This document shows positions 52,634 through 60,671 of a DNA stretch of 64,000 bases, in pieces. Both the position numbers and the translations under genes were made by a program. The notes under the pieces were generated by a model. That model did not search any database. It had not been told where the DNA came from and saw only the letters and a list, made by a program, of their open reading frames with translations. Within the stretch, counting starts at the first letter, position 1. The number at the start of each line of letters is the position of its first letter. The stretch is taken from positions 1 through 64,000 of the forward strand of contig CAVYPX010000007.1 of NCBI GenBank assembly GCA_963770485.1, in the 5' to 3' direction. Source of the DNA: CAVVEC01 sp963770485 (GTDB taxonomy: Bacteria; Acidobacteriota; Terriglobia; Terriglobales; Acidobacteriaceae).

Positions 52634-53197
52634 CTAGCAATCCTCGTCAGAACGTGCGGCAGACGGCAGCTCGGCTCCGGGATCGGGATACAACAATTCA
52701 GTGAAACGCGGGTCCTCCGCCAGATTCTGAAAATCGGAGTCGTTGCGGGCCTGGAAACGAAGCGCGGCATTCGCCCGGATTGCCTCGTCCAGATGCCGCA
52801 GTGAATCTTCCACGTGCCCGGTCAGGCAATCCAGAGCCGCCAGCCCGTAGGCGACGTAGTCGGCTTTGGGCACTTGCTTGGAAAGCTTGTCCAGATGCTC
52901 GCGGGCCCCCACGTAATCTCCGACATTCATCAGCGAGATGGCGTAATCGTAGTGCTCTTCCGGACTCTTGAACTGGGTGGCGACCCGTTCCGTTTGTTGG
53001 TTGCACGCGTTCAGATGAACTGAAGCGCGATCGGCAAGCTCTTTGCTGGGGCCGGTAACCACCTTTTGCAGGTGCGTCCGGGCCTTGTCGAATTTATGCT
53101 CCTGCATGGCCCGCAGTCCGGTTTCGTAGTTTTGCACAGCTTGTGCAAAACGAGGGTCCTCGGCAAACGACTTCTTGGGTGTAGTCTTCTGTGCCAT
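52634..53197 (-). CDS. TPR-repeat protein
   Basis: This 187-residue soluble protein has tetratricopeptide-like helix pairs: AQAVQNYETGLRAMQEHKFDKARTHL, HYDYAISLMNVGDYVGAREHLDKL and AYGLAALDCLTGHVEDSLRHLDEAI. No signal peptide or membrane helix is present. It ends with NDSDFQNLAEDPRFTELL, a common closing motif of acidobacterial TPR proteins. It is transcribed ahead of yvcK and glmU with almost no gap, so it is probably in their operon. Its partner is unknown. Confidence 0.85.
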   Translation of the reverse strand: MAQKTTPKKSFAEDPRFAQAVQNYETGLRAMQEHKFDKARTHLQKVVTGPSKELADRASVHLNACNQQTERVATQFKSPEEHYDYAISLMNVGDYVGAREHLDKLSKQVPKADYVAYGLAALDCLTGHVEDSLRHLDEAIRANAALRFQARNDSDFQNLAEDPRFTELLYPDPGAELPSAARSDEDC

Positions 53198-53450
53198 CTG
53201 TAAAACTCTTCCCGTACTCTTCGTAAGTACTCCTGTTATCTGTATCTTCGGTTGAGTTCTTTAAACGCTTGCTGGCGATTTCATCTCCATCCCCATGCAC
53301 GCTGGTCACGGGCCCCGATGGATGCCAAAATCCCGGCTGTGGAAAACCCGGTCAGCTATCGATGAAAAGACGTTATACGCGGGTTTGGGGAACGGCGTCA
53401 ACTCGGGCCAGCTAATGGGTGTCCGCCCGCCCCGTCAGACCCCGGCTGCA

Positions 53451-53906
53451 CTAGTTAATTGAAGCAGCTTTCTCCAAGTTGACCTGCCGCCAGTCGCCCC
53501 GGATGATGCCTTTGCGGATTTGTACCGCCGTCTTGCCCTTCTGATGCTCGGAATACGCGTAGTACAACTCCTTCAGGCAGATATCGCAGCGAGCGCCGTG
53601 GGTATCCTCGAAGCAGCTATGCAGGCTGTTGTGCCCCATCCGGTCGCAATAACAATAGCAGGGCTGCTGGTGCAGAACAGCCGGGATCTTGGCCGCCAAC
53701 TCATAGGCATGCGTCTGATACGGAAGCTGGGCATCGTCTTCCCATAACTGTTCCTTGCCTAGAATGGCGGGCAGTTTCTTGCCCTTGGGCGGTGGGCCCG
53801 CATTGTAAGCAGGAACCGAACCCTCCTGCTGAGAGTTGGCCCACGGGGCCGAGACAGCGAAGGTAATCAGGAACAGAAAGGCCAAGACAAGTCCGCGTTT
53901 CAACAT
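53451..53906 (-). CDS. CYCXC (PCYCGC-motif) family exported protein
   Basis: This exported protein of 151 residues starts at ATG 53906, with GGGGAA upstream, and has a signal peptide (RGLVLAFLFLITFAVSAPWANS). The core motif is HQQPCYCYCDRMGHNSLHSCF, then HGARCDICLKELYYAY, seven Cys in all. This pattern defines the CYCXC/PCYCGC family, in which some members carry selenocysteine; here all positions appear to be Cys. Metal or cluster binding is probable but unproven. It is upstream of the TPR-yvcK-glmU genes, but a 250-nt gap suggests its own transcript. Confidence 0.85.
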   Translation of the reverse strand: MLKRGLVLAFLFLITFAVSAPWANSQQEGSVPAYNAGPPPKGKKLPAILGKEQLWEDDAQLPYQTHAYELAAKIPAVLHQQPCYCYCDRMGHNSLHSCFEDTHGARCDICLKELYYAYSEHQKGKTAVQIRKGIIRGDWRQVNLEKAASIN

Positions 53907-54033
53907 GTACCGTTTCCCCGGTGAATATTGTAACCTGAATCCTGCGCTTGTTGTAGTCTGGGGCGAGCGCGGCAGTTGCCCCCAGGACGGCACTCACGCG
54001 GGAAGTCCGATCCGTATAAAATGTACGGAGAAC

Positions 54034-54615
54034 ATGCCGGAGCAAACTGACATAACGCAACCGAGTTTGGTCTCCAAGAGCGAGGGCGCTGCCCCGCGTT
54101 CGCGGGCCATTGCGCTCTCGGTCTGGCTGCGCGATCTGATCATCTCGCTGGCGATTTCCTGCTTCATTATTATCTTCCTGTACCAACCGGTGAAGGTGGA
54201 AGGCACGAGCATGATGCCTTCGCTGGAAGACCAGGAACGCATTTTCGTGAACAAGTTCGTTTACCGGTTGGAGCCCATCCAGCGCGGCGATATTGTGGTA
54301 TTCCGCTATCCCCGCGATCCCTCGAAGAGCTTCATCAAACGCGTCGTCGGACTCGCCGGCGACCGCATCCGCATTGATGCCGGCCAGGTGTTCGTGAACG
54401 GCAAGCCACTGGATGAAGATTACGTGCCGCGCGCCTACGAGGACGAACGTTCCTATCCGGTCACGGTGGTTCCTCAGAACAGTTATTTCGTGCTCGGTGA
54501 TCACCGCAGCTTGTCGAACGACAGCCGCGACTTCGGCGCGGTGAACCAGAGCTTCATCTACGGCAAGGCGGTCTTCGGCTACTGGCCTGTGGATAAAATG
54601 GGAAGGGTCCGCTGA
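54034..54615 (+). CDS. lepB: Signal peptidase I
   Basis: LepB cuts signal peptides from exported preproteins at the periplasmic side of the inner membrane. ATG at 54034 has GGAG 4 nt upstream; the frame is open further upstream but without family sequence. One membrane helix (LRDLIISLAISCFIIIFLY) precedes the catalytic Ser59 in VEGTSMMPSLE, and Lys102 lies in SFIKRVVGLAGD. Box D/E sequences are NSYFVLGDHRSLSNDSRDFG. Length is short (193 residues), usual for single-helix types. A tiny membrane ORF begins one base after its stop. Clients would include the many secreted proteins of this window. Confidence 0.96.
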   Translation: MPEQTDITQPSLVSKSEGAAPRSRAIALSVWLRDLIISLAISCFIIIFLYQPVKVEGTSMMPSLEDQERIFVNKFVYRLEPIQRGDIVVFRYPRDPSKSFIKRVVGLAGDRIRIDAGQVFVNGKPLDEDYVPRAYEDERSYPVTVVPQNSYFVLGDHRSLSNDSRDFGAVNQSFIYGKAVFGYWPVDKMGRVR

Positions 54616-54616
54616 C

Positions 54617-54739
54617 ATGATTGTACCGAGTGGCAACATGCACGCAAAGGCGAGCAGGGGACGGTTAATCGGCTACGCGATTGGCCTTGCCCTTGCTCTT
54701 GTGGCCGTAATGTGGAGACTCATTCGACACAGTCATTAG
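54617..54739 (+). CDS. Tiny hydrophobic ORF coupled to lepB
   Basis: This 40-residue ORF starts one base after the lepB stop (TGACATG). It encodes a basic N-terminus (HAKASRGRL) and one hydrophobic helix (IGYAIGLALALVAVMW), then RLIRHSH. The arrangement allows translational re-initiation from lepB, and the positive-inside charge pattern is that of a small inner-membrane protein. It could be a chance ORF; the hydrophobic run and position argue for a real gene. No function is assigned. Confidence 0.45.
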   Translation: MIVPSGNMHAKASRGRLIGYAIGLALALVAVMWRLIRHSH

Positions 54740-54817
54740 CAAACTGTCGCTCATTCCTCTCTTCCATGATCGGAACTTGCCTGCTAGAATCTCTAAAATC
54801 CACTCCCTGGAGCACAG

Positions 54818-55948
54818 ATGCAGGCAATCCTTGCGCTGGAAGACGGCAGGGTCTTCCGAGGCAAAGGCTACGGAGCCAAAGGCGAATGTTACGGGGAAGT
54901 AGTTTTTAATACTTCCATCACCGGCTATCAAGAAATTTTCACGGATCCTTCCTACGCCGGCCAGATCGTCGTTCTCACCAATCCCGAAATCGGCAATTAC
55001 GGCACCAACCCCGAAGATAACGAAGCCACCCGTCCCTATATTGAGGGTTTGATCGTGCGCGAGTTTTCCCGCGTCAGCTCCAACTGGCGCTCGCAGCAGG
55101 TGGCGGAGGAATATCTCGAACAATTCAAGATTCCGGTGCTAGGGGATATCGATACTCGGGCGCTGGTCCGGCATCTGCGGGACCACGGCGTGATGCGCGG
55201 CGTGATTTCGACGCTGGAAAGCGATGTCGACAAGCTGATTGCCAAAGCGCGCTCGATTCCGAAGATGGACGGGACCGACCTGGCGAAAGTCGTTAGCACT
55301 AACCACACCTACGTTTGGGAAACGGGCGAGCGGTCTCACCTGCCAGACGAAGTTGTAGGCGTGAAAGATATTCCCGAGCGCTTTCATGTAGTCGCTTACG
55401 ACTACGGCATCAAGCAGAACATTCTGCGCAAGCTCCGGGGCGAAGGCTGCAAGGTGACAGTCGTGCCGGCTGAGACTGCGGCGGAAGAGGTGCTCGCCCT
55501 GAAGCCAGATGGCGTATTTCTGTCGAATGGGCCGGGCGACCCCGAGCCCTGTACCTACGCGGTGGAGAACATCCGCCGGTTGATGGGAAGGCAGCCCATC
55601 TTCGGAATCTGCCTGGGGCATCAGCTCACCGGAATCGCTCTGGGTGGGAAAACTTACAAGCTGAAATTCGGCCACCACGGGGGGAATCATCCGGTAAAGC
55701 AGCTGAACACGGGCAAAGTCGAGATCACCGCACACAATCACAACTTCGCGGTTGATCCGGATTCGCTGCCCCAGAGCGAAGTCGAGCTGACCCACATAGA
55801 CTTAAACGACAACACGCTCGAGGGCATGCGCCACCGGAATCTGCCGTTGTTCACGGTGCAATATCACCCCGAGGCATCGCCCGGTCCGCACGATTCGCAC
55901 TATCTGTTCAAGGATTTCGTGAAGATGATGGAGGAATGGAAAGGGTGA
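54818..55948 (+). CDS. carA: Carbamoyl-phosphate synthase small (glutaminase) subunit
   Basis: CarA releases ammonia from glutamine and channels it to CarB for carbamoyl phosphate, used in pyrimidine and arginine synthesis. The N-terminal domain reads LALEDGRVFRGKGYGAKGECYGEVVFNTSITGYQE in pieces typical of CarA. The class I amidotransferase domain has Cys265 in IFGICLGHQL, SNGPGDPEPC, and the His-Glu pair in QYHPEASPGPHD. A length of 376 residues is standard. GGAG lies a few bases upstream of ATG. carB follows but is separated by 506 nt that contain a GIY-YIG repeat element; in most genomes the two genes are adjacent. Confidence 0.97.
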   Translation: MQAILALEDGRVFRGKGYGAKGECYGEVVFNTSITGYQEIFTDPSYAGQIVVLTNPEIGNYGTNPEDNEATRPYIEGLIVREFSRVSSNWRSQQVAEEYLEQFKIPVLGDIDTRALVRHLRDHGVMRGVISTLESDVDKLIAKARSIPKMDGTDLAKVVSTNHTYVWETGERSHLPDEVVGVKDIPERFHVVAYDYGIKQNILRKLRGEGCKVTVVPAETAAEEVLALKPDGVFLSNGPGDPEPCTYAVENIRRLMGRQPIFGICLGHQLTGIALGGKTYKLKFGHHGGNHPVKQLNTGKVEITAHNHNFAVDPDSLPQSEVELTHIDLNDNTLEGMRHRNLPLFTVQYHPEASPGPHDSHYLFKDFVKMMEEWKG

Positions 55949-55964
55949 TGGTTCGGTTTTGAAA

Positions 55965-55986
55965 GGGCGCGCCTTCAGGCGCGCCC
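55965..55986 (+). terminator. GC-rich hairpin after carA
   Basis: GGGCGCGCC and GGCGCGCCC form a 9-bp stem with loop TTCA, 17 nt past the carA stop. No T-tract follows, so it may be a repeat hairpin or an RNA 3'-end stabiliser rather than an efficient terminator of the car transcript. Confidence 0.45.
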
Positions 55987-55993
55987 TAGGAGT

Positions 55994-56435
55994 ACTCTGT
56001 CATCCCGGGCGGAACAACATCGTTCGCAGAACGATGTTGCGGAGTCGAGGGACCTGTTGTTATGAAGCGCCACTGCTATTTCGTGTACATCGTAGCGAGC
56101 AGGTCGCGAGTGTTGTACATCGGCATGGCGAATGGTTTGGACCGACGCGTTTTCGAGCACAAGCATGATCTGATCGATGGCTTCAGCAAGCAATACCGCT
56201 GCCACCGGCTGGTGTACTACGAATCATTTGACGACGTCAGAACAGCAATCAATCGCGAGAAACAGTTAAAGCGTTGGAACCGAACAAAGGAGATCTGGCT
56301 GATCGAGCGGCTGAACCCGACTTGGGAGGATCTGGCCAAGGATGAGCGGCATGGCTACACGCCGGAGAAGCAGGTCTCTCCGCTCGCCAGTTGATTGGCT
56401 TTGCCAATCAACTGACTCGGTCGGGATGACAGAGT
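55994..56435 (+). mobile_element. GIY-YIG endonuclease element with inverted-repeat ends
   Basis: This 442-bp unit between carA and carB is bounded by perfect 14-bp inverted repeats, ACTCTGTCATCCCG at 55994-56007 and its complement at 56422-56435. Just inside each end is a perfect hairpin with a 3-nt loop: 11 bp at 56015-56039 (CAACATCGTTC/GAACGATGTTG) and 12 bp at 56388-56414 (CAGTTGATTGGC/GCCAATCAACTG). Between them lies one GIY-YIG nuclease ORF whose stop codon is inside the right hairpin. Three elements in this window (10610, 24866, 49311) share the end sequence and some or all of the layout without the gene. No clear target duplication is seen. Mobility by the nuclease is inference. Confidence 0.7.
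56062..56394 (+). CDS. GIY-YIG family endonuclease (single domain)
   Basis: This 110-residue protein is a minimal GIY-YIG nuclease. The signature is YFVYIVASRSRVLYIG (Tyr9 and the YIG of residues 19-21), followed by the catalytic Arg region LDRRVFEHK (Arg28/29) and the metal-binding Glu66 in INREKQLKRW. NPTWEDL near the C-terminus is a usual closing motif of the stand-alone UPF0213/COG2827-like group. There is no extra DNA-binding domain. The gene fills the repeat element around it, starting about 55 nt from the left end and ending within the right hairpin. All catalytic positions are kept, so it should be active. Its natural target is unknown. Confidence 0.93.
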   Translation: MKRHCYFVYIVASRSRVLYIGMANGLDRRVFEHKHDLIDGFSKQYRCHRLVYYESFDDVRTAINREKQLKRWNRTKEIWLIERLNPTWEDLAKDERHGYTPEKQVSPLAS

Positions 56436-56454
56436 TTATAGACAGCTTACATAA

Positions 56455-59400
56455 ATGCCCAAACGCACTGACATTTCGAAAATCCTGATCCTTGGCTCTG
56501 GCCCCATCATCATTGGCCAGTCGGCGGAGTTTGATTACTCCGGCACACAGGCTTGCAAGGCGCTCAAGTCCGAGGGCTTTGAAGTGGTGCTGGCCAACTC
56601 CAATCCGGCCACCATCATGACCGATCCAGAGGTTGCCGACCGCACGTACATCGAGCCGCTTACCCGGGAATACCTGGAAGAAATTATTCGCATCGAGCGC
56701 CAGCTGTCGCCCCGCGCCGGCTTTGCGGTGCTGCCCACGGTCGGCGGCCAGACCGCGCTCAACCTCGCCGTTGAACTTGCCGACAGCGGTGTACTGGACA
56801 AGTACGAGGCGCAGCTCATCGGCGCCAGCATTGCCGCTATCAAGAAGGCGGAAGACCGATTGTTTTTCAAAGACGCGATGCAGAAGATCGGTCTCGACGT
56901 ACCCAAGTCCGCCCTGGTCAGCAATCTCAAAGATGGCCTGGAGTTCGCCGGCAAGATCGGTTTCCCCGTCATTGTGCGCCCCTCGTTTACCCTGGGCGGC
57001 AGCGGCGGCGGCATTGCTTATAACCGCGAAGAGTTGCTCGAAGTGCTGGCCCGCGGGCTCGATTTCTCCCCCGTTCACGAAGCTCTGATCGAAGAATCGG
57101 TGCTGGGCTGGAAAGAATACGAACTGGAGGTGATGCGCGATCTCAAAGACAACGTCATCATCATCTGCTCGATTGAGAACTTTGATCCCATGGGGGTGCA
57201 CACCGGCGACTCCATCACCGTAGCTCCGGCACAAACTCTGACCGATCGCGAATACCAGGCCATGCGCGACGCCGCTATCGCGGTGATTCGCGAGATTGGC
57301 GTGGAGACGGGCGGATCGAATATCCAGTTCGGCGTGCATCCCGGTACCGGCCGCATGGTGGTGATTGAGATGAATCCGCGCGTGTCTCGCTCTTCGGCGC
57401 TGGCGTCAAAGGCTACAGGCTTCCCCATCGCCAAGATTGCCGCCAAGCTCGCCGTAGGTTATACGCTGGACGAGATTCCCAACGACATCACGCGCAAGAC
57501 GCCGGCCTGCTTCGAGCCCACGCTCGATTACGTGGTGGTGAAGATTCCCAAGTGGCAGTTCGAAAAATTCCCCGGCGCAGATGAGAGCCTGGGTCCGCAG
57601 ATGAAATCCGTGGGTGAAGTCATGGCCATCGGGCGCACCTTCAAGGAAGCGCTGCTGAAAGGCGTGCGCGCTCTCGACACTGGTAAGAAAGTTGGATCGG
57701 AAAAAATCGAGCCGAAGATTCTGACGCAGAGGCTGGTGACTCCGCACCCGGAACGGCTTTCCTACGTGCGTTACGCATTGCGCCAGGGTCATACCGTCAA
57801 GCAACTGGCAAAGATGACCTCGATTGATCCCTGGTTCCTCTACCAGCTCAAAGAGATTAACGATATGCAGCTGGAGCTGGAAAAGCACCCGATGGAATCC
57901 ATCCCGACGGAAGTGCTACGCGAGGCTAAGCGCATGGGTTTCTCTGATGGCCGCCTGGCGGGGGTTTGGCGGCTCAATGGCCGGGGCGCTCAGGAGAAAG
58001 TTCGTCACCTGCGGAAGAAGCACGGCATCACTCCGGTATACAAGCGCGTGGACACCTGCGCTGCCGAATTCGAGAGCTACACGCCCTATCTCTATTCCAC
58101 CTACGAAGAAGAAGACGAAGCGACGCCAACCCAGAAAAAGAAAGTGATCATTCTGGGCAGCGGACCGAACCGCATCGGGCAAGGAATTGAGTTCGACTAC
58201 TGCTGCTGCCACGCTGCCTTCGCCCTGCGCGACGACGGCTACGAGACGATCATGATTAACTGTAATCCGGAGACGGTCTCCACCGATTACGACACCAGCG
58301 ACCGCCTGTACTTCGAGCCGCTGACCCTCGAAGATGTGTTCGCCATATACGAACACGAGGCTTCATCGGGCGCGCCGGTAGGGGTGATCGTGCAGTTCGG
58401 CGGGCAGACGCCGCTGAATCTTTCGTTGCCGTTGAAGGCGGCGGGCGTGAGTATCATTGGAACCTCCCCGGAGTCCATCGATTTGGCCGAAGACCGCAAG
58501 CGCTTCGGCAAACTGCTGGAGGAGTTGGACATTCCGCAGGCTCCCGGCGCCATGGCCGCTTCGATCGAAGAAGCCGTCGCCGGAGCAACCCGCGTCGGCT
58601 ATCCCGTGTTGGTGCGGCCGTCCTACGTGCTGGGCGGACGCGCCATGGTCATCGCCTACGATGAGGAAACCGTTGTCCGATACATGAAAGAGGCCGTGGA
58701 ATATTCCCAGGATCGCCCGGTGCTGATCGATCACTTCCTGGAAGACGCGATTGAAGTGGACGTGGACGCTCTCTCCGACGGTGAAGACGTGGTGATCGGC
58801 GGAATTATGCAACATATCGAGGAGGCGGGCATTCACTCCGGCGATTCATCCTGCGTGTTGCCCGCCGTTGATATTCCCGAGCCCCTGCTGAATCGCATGC
58901 GCGACTATACGTTTAAGTTGGCGCGGGCGTTGAAGGTCGTCGGCCTGATGAATATTCAGTTCGCGATCCCGCGTGGCAATGGAAGCTCAAGGGGTAATGG
59001 AGGAGAAGGCGGCGGCAAGGTTTACGTGCTGGAAGTGAATCCGCGCGCCTCACGCACCGTTCCCTTTGTCTCCAAGGCGACGGGCGTGCCCATGGCGAAG
59101 ATTGCCGCCCGGCTGATGACAGGCCGCAAGCTACGCGAATTCCTGCCGGAATTCATCGAACGCCGCGCCGATCTCGACACCGGGCATTGCTATTACGTGA
59201 AGTCTCCGGTATTCCCCTGGAACAAGTTTCCCGGTGTGGATACCGTTCTTGGCCCGGAGATGAAGTCCACCGGCGAAGTGATGGGCGTTGCCGACAACTT
59301 TGGCGAAGCCTTCGCCAAGGCGCAGACCGCAGCAGGACAGAAGTTGCCCCCGCGAGGCACAGTCTTCATCAGCGTGACCGACCACGACAAGCCGCAGGTG

Positions 59401-59769
59401 GCCGACTTGGCCCGCAAGTTCGTGGACATGGGATTCAAGCTGGTGGCCACGGCCGGCACCGCCGATGTACTGGAGGACGCGGGGATGAGCGTGGATCGCG
59501 TCTACAAAGTGAAAGAAGGCCGCCCCAACGTAGTGGATTTAATCAAGGGCGAGCGTATCCAGCTCATCGTCAACACACCCCATGGCGTCGATCCCTTTTT
59601 CGATGAGAAGGCCATCCGCCGCGCCGCGGTCAGCGCACGCATCCCCACGATTACTACGCTCTCTGCGGCCAAGGCCGCCGCCGAAGGCATCGCCGCCCTG
59701 CAGCGTGGCGAGATCAAAGTGCAAGCCCTGCAGAAGCTGCACGCGGAAAGGCATGCAACCCGAGGGTAG
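56455..59769 (+). CDS. carB: Carbamoyl-phosphate synthase large subunit
   Basis: CarB makes carbamoyl phosphate from bicarbonate, ammonia and two ATP. It has two homologous ATP-grasp halves: the first from ILILGSGPIIIGQSAEFDYSG with ATP loop PSFTLGGSGGG, the second from VIILGSGPNRIGQGIEFDY with PSYVLGGRAMV. Both halves keep the Glu-Asn pair for metal (VVIEMNPRVSRSSALASKATG and VLEVNPRASRTVPFVSKATG). The C-terminal regulatory MGS-like domain covers about residues 960-1104. A Gly/Ser-rich insert GNGSSRGNGGEGGG in the second half is unusual. Length is 1,104. No clear ribosome site precedes ATG at 56455, which lies 19 nt past a GIY-YIG repeat element, so expression may have been altered. Confidence 0.97.
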   Translation: MPKRTDISKILILGSGPIIIGQSAEFDYSGTQACKALKSEGFEVVLANSNPATIMTDPEVADRTYIEPLTREYLEEIIRIERQLSPRAGFAVLPTVGGQTALNLAVELADSGVLDKYEAQLIGASIAAIKKAEDRLFFKDAMQKIGLDVPKSALVSNLKDGLEFAGKIGFPVIVRPSFTLGGSGGGIAYNREELLEVLARGLDFSPVHEALIEESVLGWKEYELEVMRDLKDNVIIICSIENFDPMGVHTGDSITVAPAQTLTDREYQAMRDAAIAVIREIGVETGGSNIQFGVHPGTGRMVVIEMNPRVSRSSALASKATGFPIAKIAAKLAVGYTLDEIPNDITRKTPACFEPTLDYVVVKIPKWQFEKFPGADESLGPQMKSVGEVMAIGRTFKEALLKGVRALDTGKKVGSEKIEPKILTQRLVTPHPERLSYVRYALRQGHTVKQLAKMTSIDPWFLYQLKEINDMQLELEKHPMESIPTEVLREAKRMGFSDGRLAGVWRLNGRGAQEKVRHLRKKHGITPVYKRVDTCAAEFESYTPYLYSTYEEEDEATPTQKKKVIILGSGPNRIGQGIEFDYCCCHAAFALRDDGYETIMINCNPETVSTDYDTSDRLYFEPLTLEDVFAIYEHEASSGAPVGVIVQFGGQTPLNLSLPLKAAGVSIIGTSPESIDLAEDRKRFGKLLEELDIPQAPGAMAASIEEAVAGATRVGYPVLVRPSYVLGGRAMVIAYDEETVVRYMKEAVEYSQDRPVLIDHFLEDAIEVDVDALSDGEDVVIGGIMQHIEEAGIHSGDSSCVLPAVDIPEPLLNRMRDYTFKLARALKVVGLMNIQFAIPRGNGSSRGNGGEGGGKVYVLEVNPRASRTVPFVSKATGVPMAKIAARLMTGRKLREFLPEFIERRADLDTGHCYYVKSPVFPWNKFPGVDTVLGPEMKSTGEVMGVADNFGEAFAKAQTAAGQKLPPRGTVFISVTDHDKPQVADLARKFVDMGFKLVATAGTADVLEDAGMSVDRVYKVKEGRPNVVDLIKGERIQLIVNTPHGVDPFFDEKAIRRAAVSARIPTITTLSAAKAAAEGIAALQRGEIKVQALQKLHAERHATRG

Positions 59770-59929
59770 GGATTGAAATTGACGATATGGACGTCAATGA
59801 GAAGCTGAGAGCCTTTACGAGAGGATCGCTGGGGAATTTCTCGCGGTTTCGAGCATTCCAGAACAATGTGTCGGGCCGTTTTTGGTTTGGACCACTGGGA
59901 TTCAGCTTCGCCTTTCTATCCCCGACGCG

Positions 59930-59962
59930 GTGTGTTACAATATGTGCAAATGGGTAACACAC
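59930..59962 (+). promoter_or_regulatory. Putative VapB operator and promoter
   Basis: Arms GTGTGTTAC (59930-59938) and GTAACACAC (59954-59962) are exact inverted copies that straddle the antitoxin start codon. A TACAAT -10-like box (59936-59941) overlaps the left arm; transcription would start near 59948, so the message may be leaderless. Binding by the antitoxin complex here would give self-repression, as usual in such systems. Confidence 0.6.
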
Positions 59963-60162
59963 TCACCATCCGGCTGCCCAAGGAACTGCTAGATCGTCTC
60001 CGGCAGGTCTCCCGTCGCGCGGGGCTTCCGGTGGGCCGAGTCGTTCGGCAGTCGCTGGAAGCCACGCTGGAGAAAGAAACGGAGCCTGCGTGGATGAAGT
60101 ATGCAGGCACAATGAGCGGTCCGAAGAACCTGTCTTCTCGCAAGGGCTATTCGCGTTCATGA
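59950..60162 (+). CDS. Ribbon-helix-helix antitoxin (VapB-like)
   Basis: This 70-residue protein has a ribbon-helix-helix N-terminus (NTLTIRLPKELLDRLRQVSRRAGLPVGRVVRQSLEA in pieces), the CopG/MetJ-type DNA-binding fold. The C-terminal part (EPAWMKYAGTMSGPKNLS) probably inserts into the toxin; a WxxxAG-type motif is typical of VapB partners. ATG at 59950 sits inside an inverted repeat that is its likely operator. The stop overlaps the toxin start by 4 nt (ATGA). Longer frames upstream have no family sequence. Confidence 0.85.
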   Translation: MGNTLTIRLPKELLDRLRQVSRRAGLPVGRVVRQSLEATLEKETEPAWMKYAGTMSGPKNLSSRKGYSRS

Positions 60163-60566
60163 AGGTGATCGCCGATACCGGATTTATCGTAGCCTTCAGA
60201 AACCGCAGTGACCAACACCACGCATGGGCCCTCGAGTTGGCGCGCCAAGTTGACCCGCCATTGCTAACCTGCGAGTCAGTGCTTTCGGAAGCGGCATTTC
60301 ACTTGGGCTCAAGCGACGCAGTGCTAACCCTGGTCGCGGCTGGGATGCTGCAAATAGCCTTCGAGTGTGGCCCAAACATCGAAAAACTATGCGAACTTGC
60401 CGCCCGCTACGCGGACCGACATCCCGACCTAGCCGACCTCTGTCTGATCTGCATGAGCGAACTGTACCCGCGGCATGCGGTGATCACAGTTGACGAAGAC
60501 GATTTTCGCGTCTACCGGCGCAATAAGCGGGAAGCAATTCCACTGTTCTGTCCGCCCAAGAAGTGA
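60159..60566 (+). CDS. PIN-domain toxin (VapC-like ribonuclease)
   Basis: This 135-residue PIN-domain RNase is the toxin partner of the upstream antitoxin. Acidic site residues are Asp6 in VIADTGFIVA, Glu44 in ESVLSEAAF, the Asp pair in HPDLADLCLI, and a last Asp in VITVDEDDF. The fold order fits VapC toxins, which cut tRNA or rRNA. ATG is fixed by the ATGA overlap with the antitoxin gene. Close relatives are often annotated simply as PIN-domain proteins. Both genes of the pair are intact. Confidence 0.9.
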   Translation: MKVIADTGFIVAFRNRSDQHHAWALELARQVDPPLLTCESVLSEAAFHLGSSDAVLTLVAAGMLQIAFECGPNIEKLCELAARYADRHPDLADLCLICMSELYPRHAVITVDEDDFRVYRRNKREAIPLFCPPKK

Positions 60567-60671
60567 TCGGTCTTCCGGGCCGCCGCAAACCGGGTTGCTT
60601 CGCTGCTCCATGCCACCGGAACTGGTAAGCTGATAGTTGAGGGCCGAAAGCTGACACCTGAGGGCCGCCCT

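Noticed and set aside
56266..57339. 357-residue minus-strand ORF crossing the GIY-YIG gene and carB
   Set aside because: Both genes on the plus strand have clear family motifs; this ORF has none.
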